Below are positions 12,483-20,737 of a stretch of 64,000 nucleotides of DNA, one piece after another. This DNA comes from Sphingomonas gei (GTDB lineage: Bacteria; Pseudomonadota; Alphaproteobacteria; Sphingomonadales; Sphingomonadaceae). Made by a program: the position numbers and the translations under genes. The notes under the pieces were generated by a model that saw only the letters and a program-made list of their open reading frames with translations, did no database searches and was not told where the DNA came from. Location: assembly GCF_004792685.1 (NCBI RefSeq), contig NZ_SRXT01000005.1:62001-126000 (forward strand). Reading direction: 5' to 3'. Each line of letters opens with the position of its first letter. Within the stretch, counting starts at the first letter, position 1.

Positions 12483-12521
12483 GAGTCAAAAGATTGACTC
12501 GTTTGCGGATTCGCGAGTCAA
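12483..12521. repeat. GAGTCAA inverted repeat plus third copy
   Basis: GAGTCAA-AAGA-TTGACTC forms a perfect 7+7 palindrome at 12483-12500 with a 4-base spacer, and a third GAGTCAA stands at 12515-12521. It lies about 100 bases upstream of the arsR start and downstream of the serine hydrolase stop at 12655. There is no U-tract, so it is more likely a protein-binding site than a terminator. The rest of the 12430-12654 gap shows no gene. Confidence 0.4.
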
Positions 12522-12654
12522 GATTCGGGCTGCTTTGCGGGGGCGCGACGGGCAGGGCTGAAGGCTGGGTCATGCTCGAACGGAAGCAGAACAAATCCTA
12601 CATTTCCAGCGAATTTATCGCCTCCGCTTTGTCGACCTTCCCAGCCCGATATGC

Positions 12655-14181
12655 CTAGAAAGTGAAGGCATCCCCGTGCTCCACGCGCGGGATCATGTCG
12701 CGTGCGTGGGCATTCGAAGGGTTCAGCGAAAGCGACCGCTTGAAGCTCGCGACAGCTTTATCGGCATAAGCCGGCCCGGCGGCAGCGTAACCGTCGCCCA
12801 GGCTGTCATGCACGTTCCAGTCTGCCGGATATTCCGCCGCGTTCAATTCCCAGATCGCGACCGCATCGCGCACGCGGCCCTTGTGCAGCAGCGCATAGCC
12901 GAGCTTGTTGAGCTCGTTCGGGTTGAAGATATAGTCCGGCCGGGAAGTCGTCTCGAGCTGTTTGTATCGCGCGATCGCAGCCTCCACTCCGCCGCCGTGC
13001 AGCGGCTGGAGCAGGGTCGCGGCGATAGACCGGGGTATCGGCAGCCGCTTGCCCATCTTCCATTCCATCCAGTCGGCGACGATCTGGTTGGAGACGTTCC
13101 AGCCATTGGAGCCATTGGTCAGGACGATCAGCCCATCGCGATTGCCGCGGCCGACCCAGAAGAAGCTCTGCCAGCCGCGATTGCCACCATCGTGACCAAC
13201 CCGCGCGACGCCGTCCGGATAGCCTTGGCCCGCGGGCTGGATGGCGTATCCCAGGCCGCGTTGCCCGTCGGTGGCAGGTGCCGGTGACGTCATCAGATCG
13301 AGCGTCCCTGCGCCGACCACGGCCGCGGATCGATCGTTTCCGATCGAGGCGAGCGCGTAGCAGGCCATATCGCCAATGGTTGTATACAAGCCGGCGGCGG
13401 CGACTTCGGCGAAGCGCGGCGTGGGGGTCTCCTCGCCAAGTTCATCATAGGCACGCGCGGCTTGCCCCAGCACGGAGGGCGTCAGGCTGAAGCTGCTGTC
13501 ATTCATGCCGAGCGGGCGCAGGACGCTATCCCGCATATAGCCGGCGAACGGAGCCCCGGCGGTTTCCTCGACCAGCAGTTGTACCAGCGTGTAGCCGCCG
13601 CCCGAATAGGACATCTGGCTGCCCGGCACCGCGACCAGCGTCAGCGCGCCCGCGCCGTTGGTCTGCCCCGACAGCGACTGTTCGAGTGTGGGAATGATGT
13701 CGTCAGGACCCCAGCCGCGATAGCCGGATACCGACAGGCCCGCGGTATGGCTGAGCAGGCGCCGTAGCGTCACACCGGCAACCGGATAGGTCGATGCGGG
13801 CAGATGCCATCGCTTGAGCTTCGCGTCGACCGGGTCGTCCAGCGAGAGCTTGCCTTCGCGGACGAGCCGCATCGCCCCCCATGCGGCGATCGACTTGGAC
13901 GTCGATCCGATGTTGAACAGCGTTTCGCCGGTGACGGCGCTTCCGCGAGCGGCATCCGCCATCCCGAAACCGCGCGCCAGGACGACCTTGCCGTTCTCGA
14001 TCACGGCGACTGCGCCGCCGGGCACGCTGAATTCCTTCAGATAATTCGGCGTGCGCTCGACGACTTGCCGCACGAAAGCCGCTTCGCGCGAGCCGGCTGG
14101 TGGAGGAGCCCCGACACAGCCGGCAGAAGCGGGCTGGGCGAGGAGAATCGTGAACGGCATCAACAGCAGCGCGCGTCGCAT
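12655..14181 (-). CDS. Class C beta-lactamase-fold serine hydrolase, exported
   Basis: This 508-residue protein has a signal peptide (1-20, ending PASA) and a beta-lactamase/DD-peptidase (family S12, class C-like) domain. The nucleophile motif SxxK is STSK (in FNIGSTSKSIAAWG), the second motif is YSG (in MSYSGGGYTL) where many relatives have YxN, and the third motif is HDGG (in VGHDGGNRGW). A C-terminal tail of about 110 residues has TPR-like helices (LNKLGYALLHKGRVRDAVAIW and ASFKRSLSLNPSNA). GGGGGAG lies seven bases before the ATG. It could be an esterase or a D-aminopeptidase as well as a beta-lactamase; the exact substrate is unknown. Confidence 0.85.
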   Translation of the reverse strand: MRRALLLMPFTILLAQPASAGCVGAPPPAGSREAAFVRQVVERTPNYLKEFSVPGGAVAVIENGKVVLARGFGMADAARGSAVTGETLFNIGSTSKSIAAWGAMRLVREGKLSLDDPVDAKLKRWHLPASTYPVAGVTLRRLLSHTAGLSVSGYRGWGPDDIIPTLEQSLSGQTNGAGALTLVAVPGSQMSYSGGGYTLVQLLVEETAGAPFAGYMRDSVLRPLGMNDSSFSLTPSVLGQAARAYDELGEETPTPRFAEVAAAGLYTTIGDMACYALASIGNDRSAAVVGAGTLDLMTSPAPATDGQRGLGYAIQPAGQGYPDGVARVGHDGGNRGWQSFFWVGRGNRDGLIVLTNGSNGWNVSNQIVADWMEWKMGKRLPIPRSIAATLLQPLHGGGVEAAIARYKQLETTSRPDYIFNPNELNKLGYALLHKGRVRDAVAIWELNAAEYPADWNVHDSLGDGYAAAGPAYADKAVASFKRSLSLNPSNAHARDMIPRVEHGDAFTF

Positions 14182-14310
14182 CGAACGGCTCCCCCCAGCA
14201 AACCCCCAAGGCTTCCCGGCAGGCGCGCGGAAAAGACCCGGACGTTCGGTTCCTTGTCCGAACCACCCTTCGCTACGCTAATCGCCGGGATGGGAATTGG
14301 CTAGTGGAGG

Positions 14311-15375
14311 TCAGGCCTCGATCGTGCCGTTGGTAACGCGGTAGCGCGTCGCGGCGCCGGGGACCGTGTCGAACAATTCGGGCTCGGTGCCGGTCATCCA
14401 CACCTGGCCGTTCCCGGCGAGCCGCTCGAACAACGCCGCCCGGCGGCCCGGATCGAGATGCGCGGCGACTTCGTCGAGCAGCAGGATCGGGGGGCGGCCG
14501 ATGCGGTCGGCGACAAGTTCGGCATGCGCCAGCACCAACCCGAGCAGCAGTGCCTTCTGCTCGCCGGTAGAGCAGAGATGCGCGGGCTGCTGCTTGCCGA
14601 GATGGGTGACGAGCAGATCGGCGCGGTGCGGACCGGTGAGCGTGCGGCCGGCGGCGGCATCGCGGCGGCGGCCGTCGCGCAGTTCGCGCGCGAGGCTCGC
14701 CGCGTCGCCCTGCCAGCCGTCGATCGCCAGCCCGGCGCGGGCGAAGACGCTTTCGGCCTGGGCGTGGATCCGATCTGCGAGCGCCGTCACCGTGTCGCGG
14801 CGCGCGGCTTCGATCGCGGTGCCGTGCTCGGCCATCCGCGCCTCGAGCGCCGACAGCCATTCGGGATCGGCGGGCGCGTCGTCGGAGAGAAGCCGGTTGC
14901 GCTGGCGCATCGCGGCTTCGTAGCGCGTCGAATGCTGGGCGTGGCCGGGGGACAGCGCTAGGGTCAGCCGGTCGAGGAAGCGGCGGCGCTCGCCGGGCCC
15001 CTCGGCGAACAGCCGGTCCATTGCCGGAGTGAGCCACAGCACGGTCAGCCATTCGGCGAGGGTGGCCGCGGCGTGGGCGGCGCCGTTGATCCGCACCAGC
15101 CGGCGTTCGGGCGCGTCGGCCAGGGTGCCGGTGCCGATTTCGACATCACCGATCGTGGCCGCGACGCCGAAGCCGCCGGCGGCGCCCTGGCGGACCATCT
15201 CGCCGAGCGGTGCACGCCGCAGGCCGCGCCCGGGGGCGAGCAGCGATACCGCTTCGAGGATGTTGGTCTTGCCGGCGCCGTTCTCGCCGGTGAGCACGAC
15301 GAAACCCGGACCGGCGACGAGGACGGCGTCGGCATGGTTGCGGAAATCGGTCAGGACTAAACGCGAGACAGTCAT
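14311..15375 (-). CDS. recF: DNA replication and repair protein RecF
   Basis: This is a 354-residue SMC-like ABC ATPase that loads RecA at single-strand gaps with RecO and RecR. Walker A GENGAGKT follows the RecF-type N-terminus ([12 protein letters not shown]), and the Walker B/D-loop [19 protein letters not shown] is near the C-terminus. The ATG at 15375 has AGAGG nine bases upstream. It lies on the same strand as dnaN and gyrB but stands alone, with the serine hydrolase downstream and a divergent lipoprotein gene upstream. Confidence 0.96.
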   Translation of the reverse strand: MTVSRLVLTDFRNHADAVLVAGPGFVVLTGENGAGKTNILEAVSLLAPGRGLRRAPLGEMVRQGAAGGFGVAATIGDVEIGTGTLADAPERRLVRINGAAHAAATLAEWLTVLWLTPAMDRLFAEGPGERRRFLDRLTLALSPGHAQHSTRYEAAMRQRNRLLSDDAPADPEWLSALEARMAEHGTAIEAARRDTVTALADRIHAQAESVFARAGLAIDGWQGDAASLARELRDGRRRDAAAGRTLTGPHRADLLVTHLGKQQPAHLCSTGEQKALLLGLVLAHAELVADRIGRPPILLLDEVAAHLDPGRRAALFERLAGNGQVWMTGTEPELFDTVPGAATRYRVTNGTIEA

Positions 15376-15445
15376 TTGCCTGACCTCTAGCGCAGGCACT
15401 TGCCGCCGGACAGCGCTTCGCCGATGGTGGCGCAAAGGAGATTCC

Positions 15446-16243
15446 ATGATCCGTATGTGTCTTGCCGCCGTCGCGGCACTCGCTCTCGCCGCCTGCTCGA
15501 AGGCGCCCGAGGATGTAACCGCCCGCTACACGCTGGGCGGCGGCGCGGGGACGATCACCGTCCAGGCCGCCGGAAACGGCGACGCGCGCGTCGAGGCCGG
15601 GCAGCAATTGCTCGTCCGCAAGGGCGGCACCGACTATGTCGTGCTGACCGACAGCAAGGGACGGTTCGCCGCCAAGATGGGCGATTTCGTCGCGGTGATG
15701 GGCGAAATGATGAAGGAAGCGGGGATGAAGCCGATGGGCATGCCCCCGCAGAGCGAATACGACCTGGTCAAGGGGGGCAGCGAGACGATCGCCGACATCA
15801 AGGGCGATGTCTGGAAAGTCAGCGCCAAGAAGACCCCCGCCGCACAGAGCTTCGAAGCGGTGATCAGCGGCGATCCCACGTATGCAGGCGTGGGCAAGGC
15901 GCTCGAGATGCAGACCAATCTCGGTGCCGCCCAGGCCAAGGAGATCCAGGGCGGGCAAGGCAATCTCGAGAAGCGCGTCGAGGAGATGCTGGGCAAGGGC
16001 ATGGTGCTGCGCTTCGCCGACGCGCTCAAGCTTGACAAGGTTGAGAAGGGGGCGATCGATCCGAAGAACTTCGAACTGCCGACCTTGGTCGACAAGGCCG
16101 GGCTCAAGGGCCGGATGACCGCCGAGCGCGACCGCGCCCAGGCCGCGGCGAAGGCGATGCCGGGCGGTCCGACTCAGGGGCAGCCCGCGCCGGCACCCGG
16201 GGCGGCTGCGCCCGCGCCGACGCCCGCACCCAAGGCGAAGTGA
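15446..16243 (+). CDS. Putative lipoprotein, first of a paralogous envelope pair
   Basis: This is a 265-residue protein of unknown function with a lipoprotein signal ([18 protein letters not shown], lipobox LAAC). After the Cys comes a conserved block beginning [18 protein letters not shown], a Met-rich segment ([18 protein letters not shown]) that might bind metal or heme, and a Pro/Ala-rich tail. AAGGAG lies five bases before the ATG at 15446. Its C-terminal block IDPKNFELP recurs as IDPKRFELP in the next gene, and the N-terminal blocks also align, so the two are tandem paralogues. The stop overlaps the next start by 4 bases (GTGA), which implies coupled translation. Confidence 0.8.
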   Translation: MIRMCLAAVAALALAACSKAPEDVTARYTLGGGAGTITVQAAGNGDARVEAGQQLLVRKGGTDYVVLTDSKGRFAAKMGDFVAVMGEMMKEAGMKPMGMPPQSEYDLVKGGSETIADIKGDVWKVSAKKTPAAQSFEAVISGDPTYAGVGKALEMQTNLGAAQAKEIQGGQGNLEKRVEEMLGKGMVLRFADALKLDKVEKGAIDPKNFELPTLVDKAGLKGRMTAERDRAQAAAKAMPGGPTQGQPAPAPGAAAPAPTPAPKAK

Positions 16244-16968
16244 ACACCGCGATGCTGCCAAGGCTGTTATTGTCGGCGGCGCTGGCGCTGGTCCCGCTGC
16301 CGGCGCTCGCCGATGTCACCGCGCATTACGCGGTCGGCAAGGATGGGCTGTCGATCGAGGCGGACGATGGCGGCGACTGGCGGGTGGAGGTGCCCGGACA
16401 GTTTTCGCTGATCCGCCGCGACAAGCTCGACTATATCGTGCTCGTCCAGGACAAGGAGACCACGGTCTTCAAGCTGGACGATCTGATCGCGCTGGCCAAG
16501 CCCAAGCTGTTCGGCGCGCACAAGCCTTCGGATCCGTTCACAACGGCCAGGTTCGCACTGACCGATGGCGGCGCTAGCGAAGTCGCCGGCTATAAGGGGG
16601 TTCGCTGGAATTTCGGCCCCGAAAAGGCCGATCCGAACGGACCCAGCCTCGCTGTCGTGACAAGCAAGGATCCGGCGCTTGCGCCGATCGGCGCGGTGTT
16701 CCGGGCGCTCGAGCAGCGTGTCGAAGGGCTGGCCGCCGGCCAGTTCGGCGCCGAATCGAACTTCGTCGCCACGGTTCGCCGGCTGTTCGAGAGCGGTACT
16801 CCGCTCAGCGCGGCACCGTTGATCGTGCTGCGTTCGGTGAATACTGCCGAGATCGATCCGAAACGCTTCGAACTTCCCGGCCCGGTGCTCGACAGCGCCT
16901 TGCTCGATCTTCCGGGCGCGACGGATGCGACGACGAGCATGGTTCCGGAGGCGCCGCCGCTGCCCTGA
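16240..16968 (+). CDS. Exported protein of unknown function, paralogue of the preceding lipoprotein
   Basis: This 242-residue protein has a standard signal peptide (about 1-24, ending PALA) and no lipobox, so it should be periplasmic. It starts with GTG at 16240 in a GTGA overlap with the preceding stop; an ATG at 16252 is the alternative. Residues 25-85 (DVTAHYAVGKDGLSIE, then DYIVLVQDKETTVFKLDDLIAL) align with the lipoprotein next to it. The Met-rich segment of the partner is missing here. No known domain was recognised. A membrane-anchored plus soluble pair suggests a two-part envelope complex or a carrier. Confidence 0.8.
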   Translation: MNTAMLPRLLLSAALALVPLPALADVTAHYAVGKDGLSIEADDGGDWRVEVPGQFSLIRRDKLDYIVLVQDKETTVFKLDDLIALAKPKLFGAHKPSDPFTTARFALTDGGASEVAGYKGVRWNFGPEKADPNGPSLAVVTSKDPALAPIGAVFRALEQRVEGLAAGQFGAESNFVATVRRLFESGTPLSAAPLIVLRSVNTAEIDPKRFELPGPVLDSALLDLPGATDATTSMVPEAPPLP

Positions 16969-16972
16969 AGCG

Positions 16973-17734
16973 TCAGATTCCGCTCAGTCCCGCTGCCGCA
17001 AGGCTGGCCTGGGCGACGCGATAAGCCTGGGGCTGGGCGATGTTGAGCCGGCGGCGGGCCGATTCGATCGGCTCGGCGAGCAAGGCCTCATAATCCTCGC
17101 CGTGCAGCCAGCGCGCCGCCTTGCCGTGGCGATAGCCTTCGATCACGGCGCGGAAGAAATCGAGCTTGCCGGTGATCCGGATGCTCTTGAGCGCCGCGCC
17201 GGCGGCGATGAATGCCCAGCCGAGCCCGCCGGTCTGGGCATAGGAAAAGGCGACGAGACACGCCTCGCCGAGATGCTCGTCGGCCTTGTAGCCGGTGAGC
17301 ACGTGCCACAGATCGTGGATGTCGCGTTCGCGGCGGCCCATCCAGGCATAGGGATGCTCGACCGCGAGGGCGTCGACGCCGATCGCATCGAGGCTGACTT
17401 GTTCGAGTCCCTTGGCGGTATAGCCGGTCGCATCGAGGAAGCTGCGATACGTGCCGCCGACGGTGCCCGGGGCGAAACCGTCGATCCAGCCGCGGTCGGA
17501 CAGCCGCTCGGCCAGCTCGAGTCGATGATAAGCGAGCTTGCCGCCGCCGGGGACGGTGAGCAGCTTGCGGTAATTCTTCTGAGTGACGTCGCCGTTCAAC
17601 GCGCGCATGATGCGGAACACCTGCTCGGTGTCGTCGCCATTGGCGAGCAGCCGGCGGAGTGCGGAAAGGGCAGTGCCCCATTCGCGCTTCATCGGGATCC
17701 CGGGGTTGAACGGCGGTTGTGCCTGAGTCGCCAT
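16973..17734 (-). CDS. COQ4-like protein
   Basis: This 253-residue protein belongs to the Coq4 family, which in mitochondria organises ubiquinone biosynthesis and acts in C1 decarboxylation/hydroxylation of the quinone head. The family metal motif is present as HDLWH at residues 140-144, with the acidic partner a little downstream (EHLGE). The surrounding ERDIHDLWHVLTGY and the C-terminal half fit the family. AGGCAG lies before the ATG at 17734. It stands alone, with a good promoter overlapped by a palindrome, so it appears regulated. Many bacteria that make ubiquinone lack Coq4. A role in quinone metabolism is inferred from the family. Confidence 0.85.
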   Translation of the reverse strand: MATQAQPPFNPGIPMKREWGTALSALRRLLANGDDTEQVFRIMRALNGDVTQKNYRKLLTVPGGGKLAYHRLELAERLSDRGWIDGFAPGTVGGTYRSFLDATGYTAKGLEQVSLDAIGVDALAVEHPYAWMGRRERDIHDLWHVLTGYKADEHLGEACLVAFSYAQTGGLGWAFIAAGAALKSIRITGKLDFFRAVIEGYRHGKAARWLHGEDYEALLAEPIESARRRLNIAQPQAYRVAQASLAAAGLSGI

Positions 17735-17754
17735 GATCTGCCTGCTCGTGCTAC

Positions 17755-17768
17755 TTACATGAGTGTAA
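17755..17768. promoter_or_regulatory. Palindrome TTACA-TGAG-TGTAA over the COQ4-like promoter
   Basis: A perfect 5+5 inverted repeat with a 4-base spacer lies 21 bases upstream of the COQ4-like start and overlaps the proposed -10 box and transcription start. Symmetry, size and place fit a repressor operator, for example of a TetR-type protein. No such regulator gene adjoins it. Confidence 0.55.
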
Positions 17769-17794
17769 ATAGCAGATGGCGGAGCAAAGTTCAA
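17766..17794 (-). promoter_or_regulatory. Sigma70-type promoter of the COQ4-like gene
   Basis: On the minus strand TTGAAC (17794-17789) and TATTTA (17771-17766) are separated by exactly 17 bases. Both boxes match the vegetative consensus well for a GC-rich genome, and the leader would be about 25 bases. Confidence 0.6.
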
Positions 17795-17858
17795 TCCGGA
17801 TCGCGCGCAACCAAAGCGGGCGCTAGGCTGTTGCCCCAACGAAACAGGGAGAAATGTA

Positions 17859-18203
17859 ATGCGAAGCTGGATCGCGCCCGTCGCATTGCTGGGCCTGACG
17901 CTCGCCGGTTGCGGCCCGCGAACGCCTGAACAGGCCCGGATCGACAATATACAGGGCGCGGCAACGGCCGAGGCGGAAGCGATCGAATCGGCTTCCAAGA
18001 ACCAGATCGCGCAGATCCGTGCGGAAGGCGACACGCTGGCGCAGCAGGCCGAAATCGCCAACGGCTTCGATGCCGAGCGGCTGCGGACCAAGGCCGAGGC
18101 ACTGCGCGCGGATGCCAAGATCGTCGAGCAGCATGCCGAAGCGAAGGTTCAGGCGGTACGCGATCGTGCGCGGGCCGATGTGAGCGCCGTCAAGGCGGAG
18201 TGA
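17859..18203 (+). CDS. Small coiled-coil lipoprotein
   Basis: This is a 114-residue lipoprotein with signal MRSWIAPVALLGLTLAGC (lipobox LAGC) followed by an almost continuous helical, Ala/Glu-rich stretch (about 30-110) with heptad-like spacing. That suggests a short coiled coil reaching from the membrane into the periplasm. AGGGAG lies ahead of the ATG. No enzymatic domain is visible. A structural or membrane-stress-related role is possible but not shown. It ends directly against the stop of the convergent small gene at 18204. Confidence 0.8.
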   Translation: MRSWIAPVALLGLTLAGCGPRTPEQARIDNIQGAATAEAEAIESASKNQIAQIRAEGDTLAQQAEIANGFDAERLRTKAEALRADAKIVEQHAEAKVQAVRDRARADVSAVKAE

Positions 18204-18377
18204 TCATGCGACCAGTCGTTTGCGGATCTCGGCACGGCGCGCGAAGATCGACGCCATTTCGAGATGCAATGCGCGGTCGCGCGCATTGGCCGCGCGCTCC
18301 GCGCGCTCGCGCTCTTCGCGCGCGCGGCGGTCGTTGAAGGCTACCAGTGCTTCCAATCCCTGCATGGACGACGCCAT
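18204..18377 (-). CDS. Small basic helical protein of 57 residues
   Basis: This short frame runs from ATG 18377 to TGA 18204, starts MASSMQGLEALVAFNDRRAR and ends EIRKRLVA. It is rich in Arg, Glu and Ala and predicts one long amphipathic helix. Third codon positions are mostly G/C as in true genes here, while the longer antisense-like frame in the same place has no protein-like character. There is no clear ribosome site (the start is preceded by tcaaatgct). Its stop touches the stop of the convergent lipoprotein. Function is unknown; the size and charge would suit a nucleic-acid-binding or regulatory peptide. Confidence 0.55.
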   Translation of the reverse strand: MASSMQGLEALVAFNDRRAREERERAERAANARDRALHLEMASIFARRAEIRKRLVA

Positions 18378-18403
18378 AGCATTTGACCGGCAAATAAAGT
18401 CCT

Positions 18404-18438
18404 ACGTATTGATGCGACTCGCGGAAATACGTGGATAA
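18404..18438. promoter_or_regulatory. Inverted repeat with one DnaA-box-like 9-mer
   Basis: ACGTATT (18404-18410) and AATACGT (18426-18432) form a perfect 7+7 inverted repeat. On the minus strand TTATCCACG (18438-18430) differs by one base from the DnaA box consensus. It lies just downstream of dnaN and upstream of the 57-residue gene. A single box is weak evidence; the repeat may serve as a promoter element or a weak dnaN terminator. Confidence 0.3.
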
Positions 18439-18459
18439 GTCGGAGTCGCTCGTCGCGAT

Positions 18460-19572
18460 TCAGACACGCATCGGCATCAGCACGTACAACGCCGGCGAGC
18501 TGTCATTCTCGCGGATCAGCGTCGGTGCCGCGGCGTCGGCGAGGTGGACCTCGACCAGGTCGCCTTCGATCTGGGCGAGGATGTCCATCAGATAGCGGCT
18601 GTTGAATCCGATCTCGAACGGCAACGCCGCATATTCGCCGGGTACTTCCTCCGCCGCCGCGCCGTTCTCCGGGCTGGTCACCGAAAGGATGATCTTGTCG
18701 CGGTCGAGCGCCATCTTGACCGCGCGGGTCTTTTCGGTGGCGATCGTCGAGACGCGGTCGACGCCCTGCATGAAGCTCTTGGGATCGATCTTGAGGATCT
18801 TGTCGTTCGCAGTCGGGATGACGCGACTGTAATCGGGGAAGGTGCCGTCGATCAGCTTGGAAGTCAGGATCGCCTGGCCGAGATCGAAGCGGATCTTCGA
18901 GGCCGACAGCGACACGCCGACCGACCCATCGACTTCGTCGAGCAATTTGCGCAACTCGGCGACGCACTTACGCGGCACGATAACGTCGGGCATGCCGTCG
19001 GCACCGTCGGGGCGCGCGACGGTGACGCGGGCGAGGCGGTGGCCGTCGGTCGCCGCGGCGCGGAGCAGCGGCTGGGCGTCGTCGGTGACGTGGAGGAAGA
19101 TGCCGTTGAGATAATAACGCGTCTCTTCGGTCGAGATCGCGAAGCGGGTCTTGTCGATGATCTGCTTGAGCGTCTCCGCCGGCAGCTCGAACGTCGTCGG
19201 CAGCTCGCCCTCGGCGATCATCGGGAAATCGTCGCGCGGCAGCGTCGACAACGTGAACTTGGCGCGACCGGCATTGACCGTGATGCGCCCCTCGGCAGCG
19301 GCGAGCTCGACCTGCGACCCCTCGGGAAGTTTGCGGACGATGTCGAACAAGGTGTGCGCCGAGAGCGTGATCGCGCCCGGCTGGTCGACCGCGGCGGCGA
19401 TGGTCTCGTCGATCTGCAGATCGAGATCGGTGGCCATCAGCCGCATCGTGCCGCCGGCCTGCGCCTCGATCAGCACGTTGGACAGGATCGGGATCGTGTT
19501 GCGCCGCTCGACCACCGACTGGACGTGGCTGAGGCCCCTCAACAGAGTTGCGCGTTCGATCGTCGCCTTCAT
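18460..19572 (-). CDS. dnaN: DNA polymerase III sliding clamp (beta subunit)
   Basis: This is a 370-residue beta clamp that encircles DNA and tethers polymerase III. The start MKATIERATLLRGLSHVQSV and the blocks RRNTIPILSNVLIEA, LPRDDFPMI, ATDGHRLA and the C-terminal YVLMPMRV are typical, with three repeated clamp domains across the length. I prefer ATG 19572; GTG 19575 is directly adjacent. There is no dnaA next to it, and its usual neighbours recF and gyrB lie 3 and 6.5 kb downstream on the same strand. Confidence 0.97.
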   Translation of the reverse strand: MKATIERATLLRGLSHVQSVVERRNTIPILSNVLIEAQAGGTMRLMATDLDLQIDETIAAAVDQPGAITLSAHTLFDIVRKLPEGSQVELAAAEGRITVNAGRAKFTLSTLPRDDFPMIAEGELPTTFELPAETLKQIIDKTRFAISTEETRYYLNGIFLHVTDDAQPLLRAAATDGHRLARVTVARPDGADGMPDVIVPRKCVAELRKLLDEVDGSVGVSLSASKIRFDLGQAILTSKLIDGTFPDYSRVIPTANDKILKIDPKSFMQGVDRVSTIATEKTRAVKMALDRDKIILSVTSPENGAAAEEVPGEYAALPFEIGFNSRYLMDILAQIEGDLVEVHLADAAAPTLIRENDSSPALYVLMPMRV

Positions 19573-19644
19573 CACTCAAAAACCCCCGGTGCCGCGCACG
19601 AATCCGGGCGCTGGCGAATTGGCTCGAACATAGTGTCTAACGGC

Positions 19645-19674
19645 AAAAAGGGCCGGGGCAAGCGCCCCGACCCT
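19645..19674 (-). terminator. Rho-independent terminator after the outer-membrane barrel gene
   Basis: On the minus strand an 11-bp stem (AGGGTCGGGGC with GCCCCGGCCCT, one T-G pair) and a GCTT loop are followed at once by five T residues (19649-19645). It lies 30 bases after the stop of the gene at 19705-20370 and upstream of dnaN, so it insulates the two. Confidence 0.85.
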
Positions 19675-19704
19675 CTCATGCACACCTAAATGGTGCGGCA
19701 GGCT

Positions 19705-20370
19705 TCAGAAGCGGAAGCCGACGCCCGCCACGATCTGGTGCCGATCGGTGTCGACCGAGAAGGTGTCGGTGGTCGTGCCGTTCGCAAACTGGAAGTCGGC
19801 GTCGGTGTATTTCGAGTAGCGATACTCGACCTTGGCATAGGTGTTGCGGCCGATCGACTTCTCGACGCCCGCGCCGGCACGCCAGCCGTCGAGCTGGAAG
19901 TTGCGGTCCTCGAGCTCGGTCGCGCCGTCGGAGGCGAGCACGTTCAGCCGCGCATTGGTGTAACCGCCCTTGGCATAGACCAGGGTGCCTGGGCTCACTT
20001 CGAAGCCGAGACGCCCGCCGACATAAATGTCGCGGCCGGCAGCGACCGAGCCATAGCCGAAGGTGTTCGGATCGGCGCGGTTGACGCGGGTCTTGCCGGT
20101 CGAGTCGGTGAGTTCGGCCTCGATGCCGAGCACGGCGCCGCCGAGCGGAATATCGTAACCGGCCTCGACGCCGTAGAGGAAGCCTTCGGTGCTCTGGTCG
20201 TCACCGTCGATGTCGGTGTCTTCCGAGCTGCCCGGACGCAGGATATCGAGACCGCCGACCACGCCGACGCGGAAACCGCTGGGGGCGCTGGGGGCCTCGT
20301 CCTGCGCGAAGGCGGGAGCGGACAGGGCCGACGAAGCGACGAGGGCGGCGACGAAAACAAGCTTACGCAT
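19705..20370 (-). CDS. Outer-membrane beta-barrel protein (OmpA/porin-like)
   Basis: This is a 221-residue small barrel protein. The signal peptide (1-22, ending APAFA) is followed by alternating strands (GFRVGVVGGLDIL, LYGVEAGYDIPLGGAVLGIEAEL, DIYVGGRLGFEV, TYAKVEYRYSKY) and the terminal HQIVAGVGFRF with C-terminal Phe for BAM recognition. AAGGAG stands five bases before the ATG at 20370. It has its own terminator at 19645-19674, fitting a highly expressed single gene. It resembles the opacity/Omp25 porin family of alphaproteobacteria. Whether it is a true pore is unknown. Confidence 0.85.
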   Translation of the reverse strand: MRKLVFVAALVASSALSAPAFAQDEAPSAPSGFRVGVVGGLDILRPGSSEDTDIDGDDQSTEGFLYGVEAGYDIPLGGAVLGIEAELTDSTGKTRVNRADPNTFGYGSVAAGRDIYVGGRLGFEVSPGTLVYAKGGYTNARLNVLASDGATELEDRNFQLDGWRAGAGVEKSIGRNTYAKVEYRYSKYTDADFQFANGTTTDTFSVDTDRHQIVAGVGFRF

Positions 20371-20737
20371 AACTACTCCTTGGGTACCGACCCGCTTGTT
20401 CGAGCGGGCCGGGGCATAACTGGGGATTGGAGTCCCGAGTTTCATGAACGCCACATAAACAGCGAGAATCGTGGCATTTCTGCAACAGGGGCACGTAGAT
20501 CAGTTCAGAAGCGAACTGGCGTCGTTCGCGAGGACGGGGGCGCCTCGGCGGGCGCCGTACGCGCGGCGAGGATGAGGTTACGCATATGATACTCCCGATT
20601 ACTGGTAAGAGCCCGTTGCCGAGCGGTGTACTGATGACGTAACGCACCTGTTCGTTGCATGAATGAAACGAGGCTAAATCGTGGCCGATGGAACTTGGCC
20701 ATTGCCTTCGGCGTCGGGAGGCGCTGAGGAGACGTCT
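20371..20737. other. Intergenic region with two related upstream segments
   Basis: This 367-base gap holds the leader of the barrel gene and a second, similar-looking leader further out. GCCACGATT followed by a GTTT block occurs on the minus strand at 20476-20468 and again at 20685-20677. The outer copy precedes a short frame at 20505-20585. No full-length gene is seen. The histidine-phosphatase promoter must lie near its right end. Confidence 0.5.
20505..20585 (-). pseudogene. 26-codon frame resembling the start of a barrel gene
   Basis: ATG 20585, preceded by CGGGAG, opens MRNLILAARTAPAEAP and stops at 20505. Its first residues recall the MRKLVFVAALVA signal of the adjacent barrel protein, but the frame ends before a signal peptide could be completed. 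It may be the stub of a lost duplicate or a chance leader peptide. Confidence 0.25.

Noticed and set aside
18190..18393. 67-codon minus-strand frame
   Set aside because: The 57-residue frame at 18204-18377 has better codon use and a protein-like product; both cannot be genes.
18430..18438. DnaA-box-like 9-mer as sign of a replication origin
   Set aside because: Only one near-match was seen and there is no cluster of boxes or AT-rich unwinding region.
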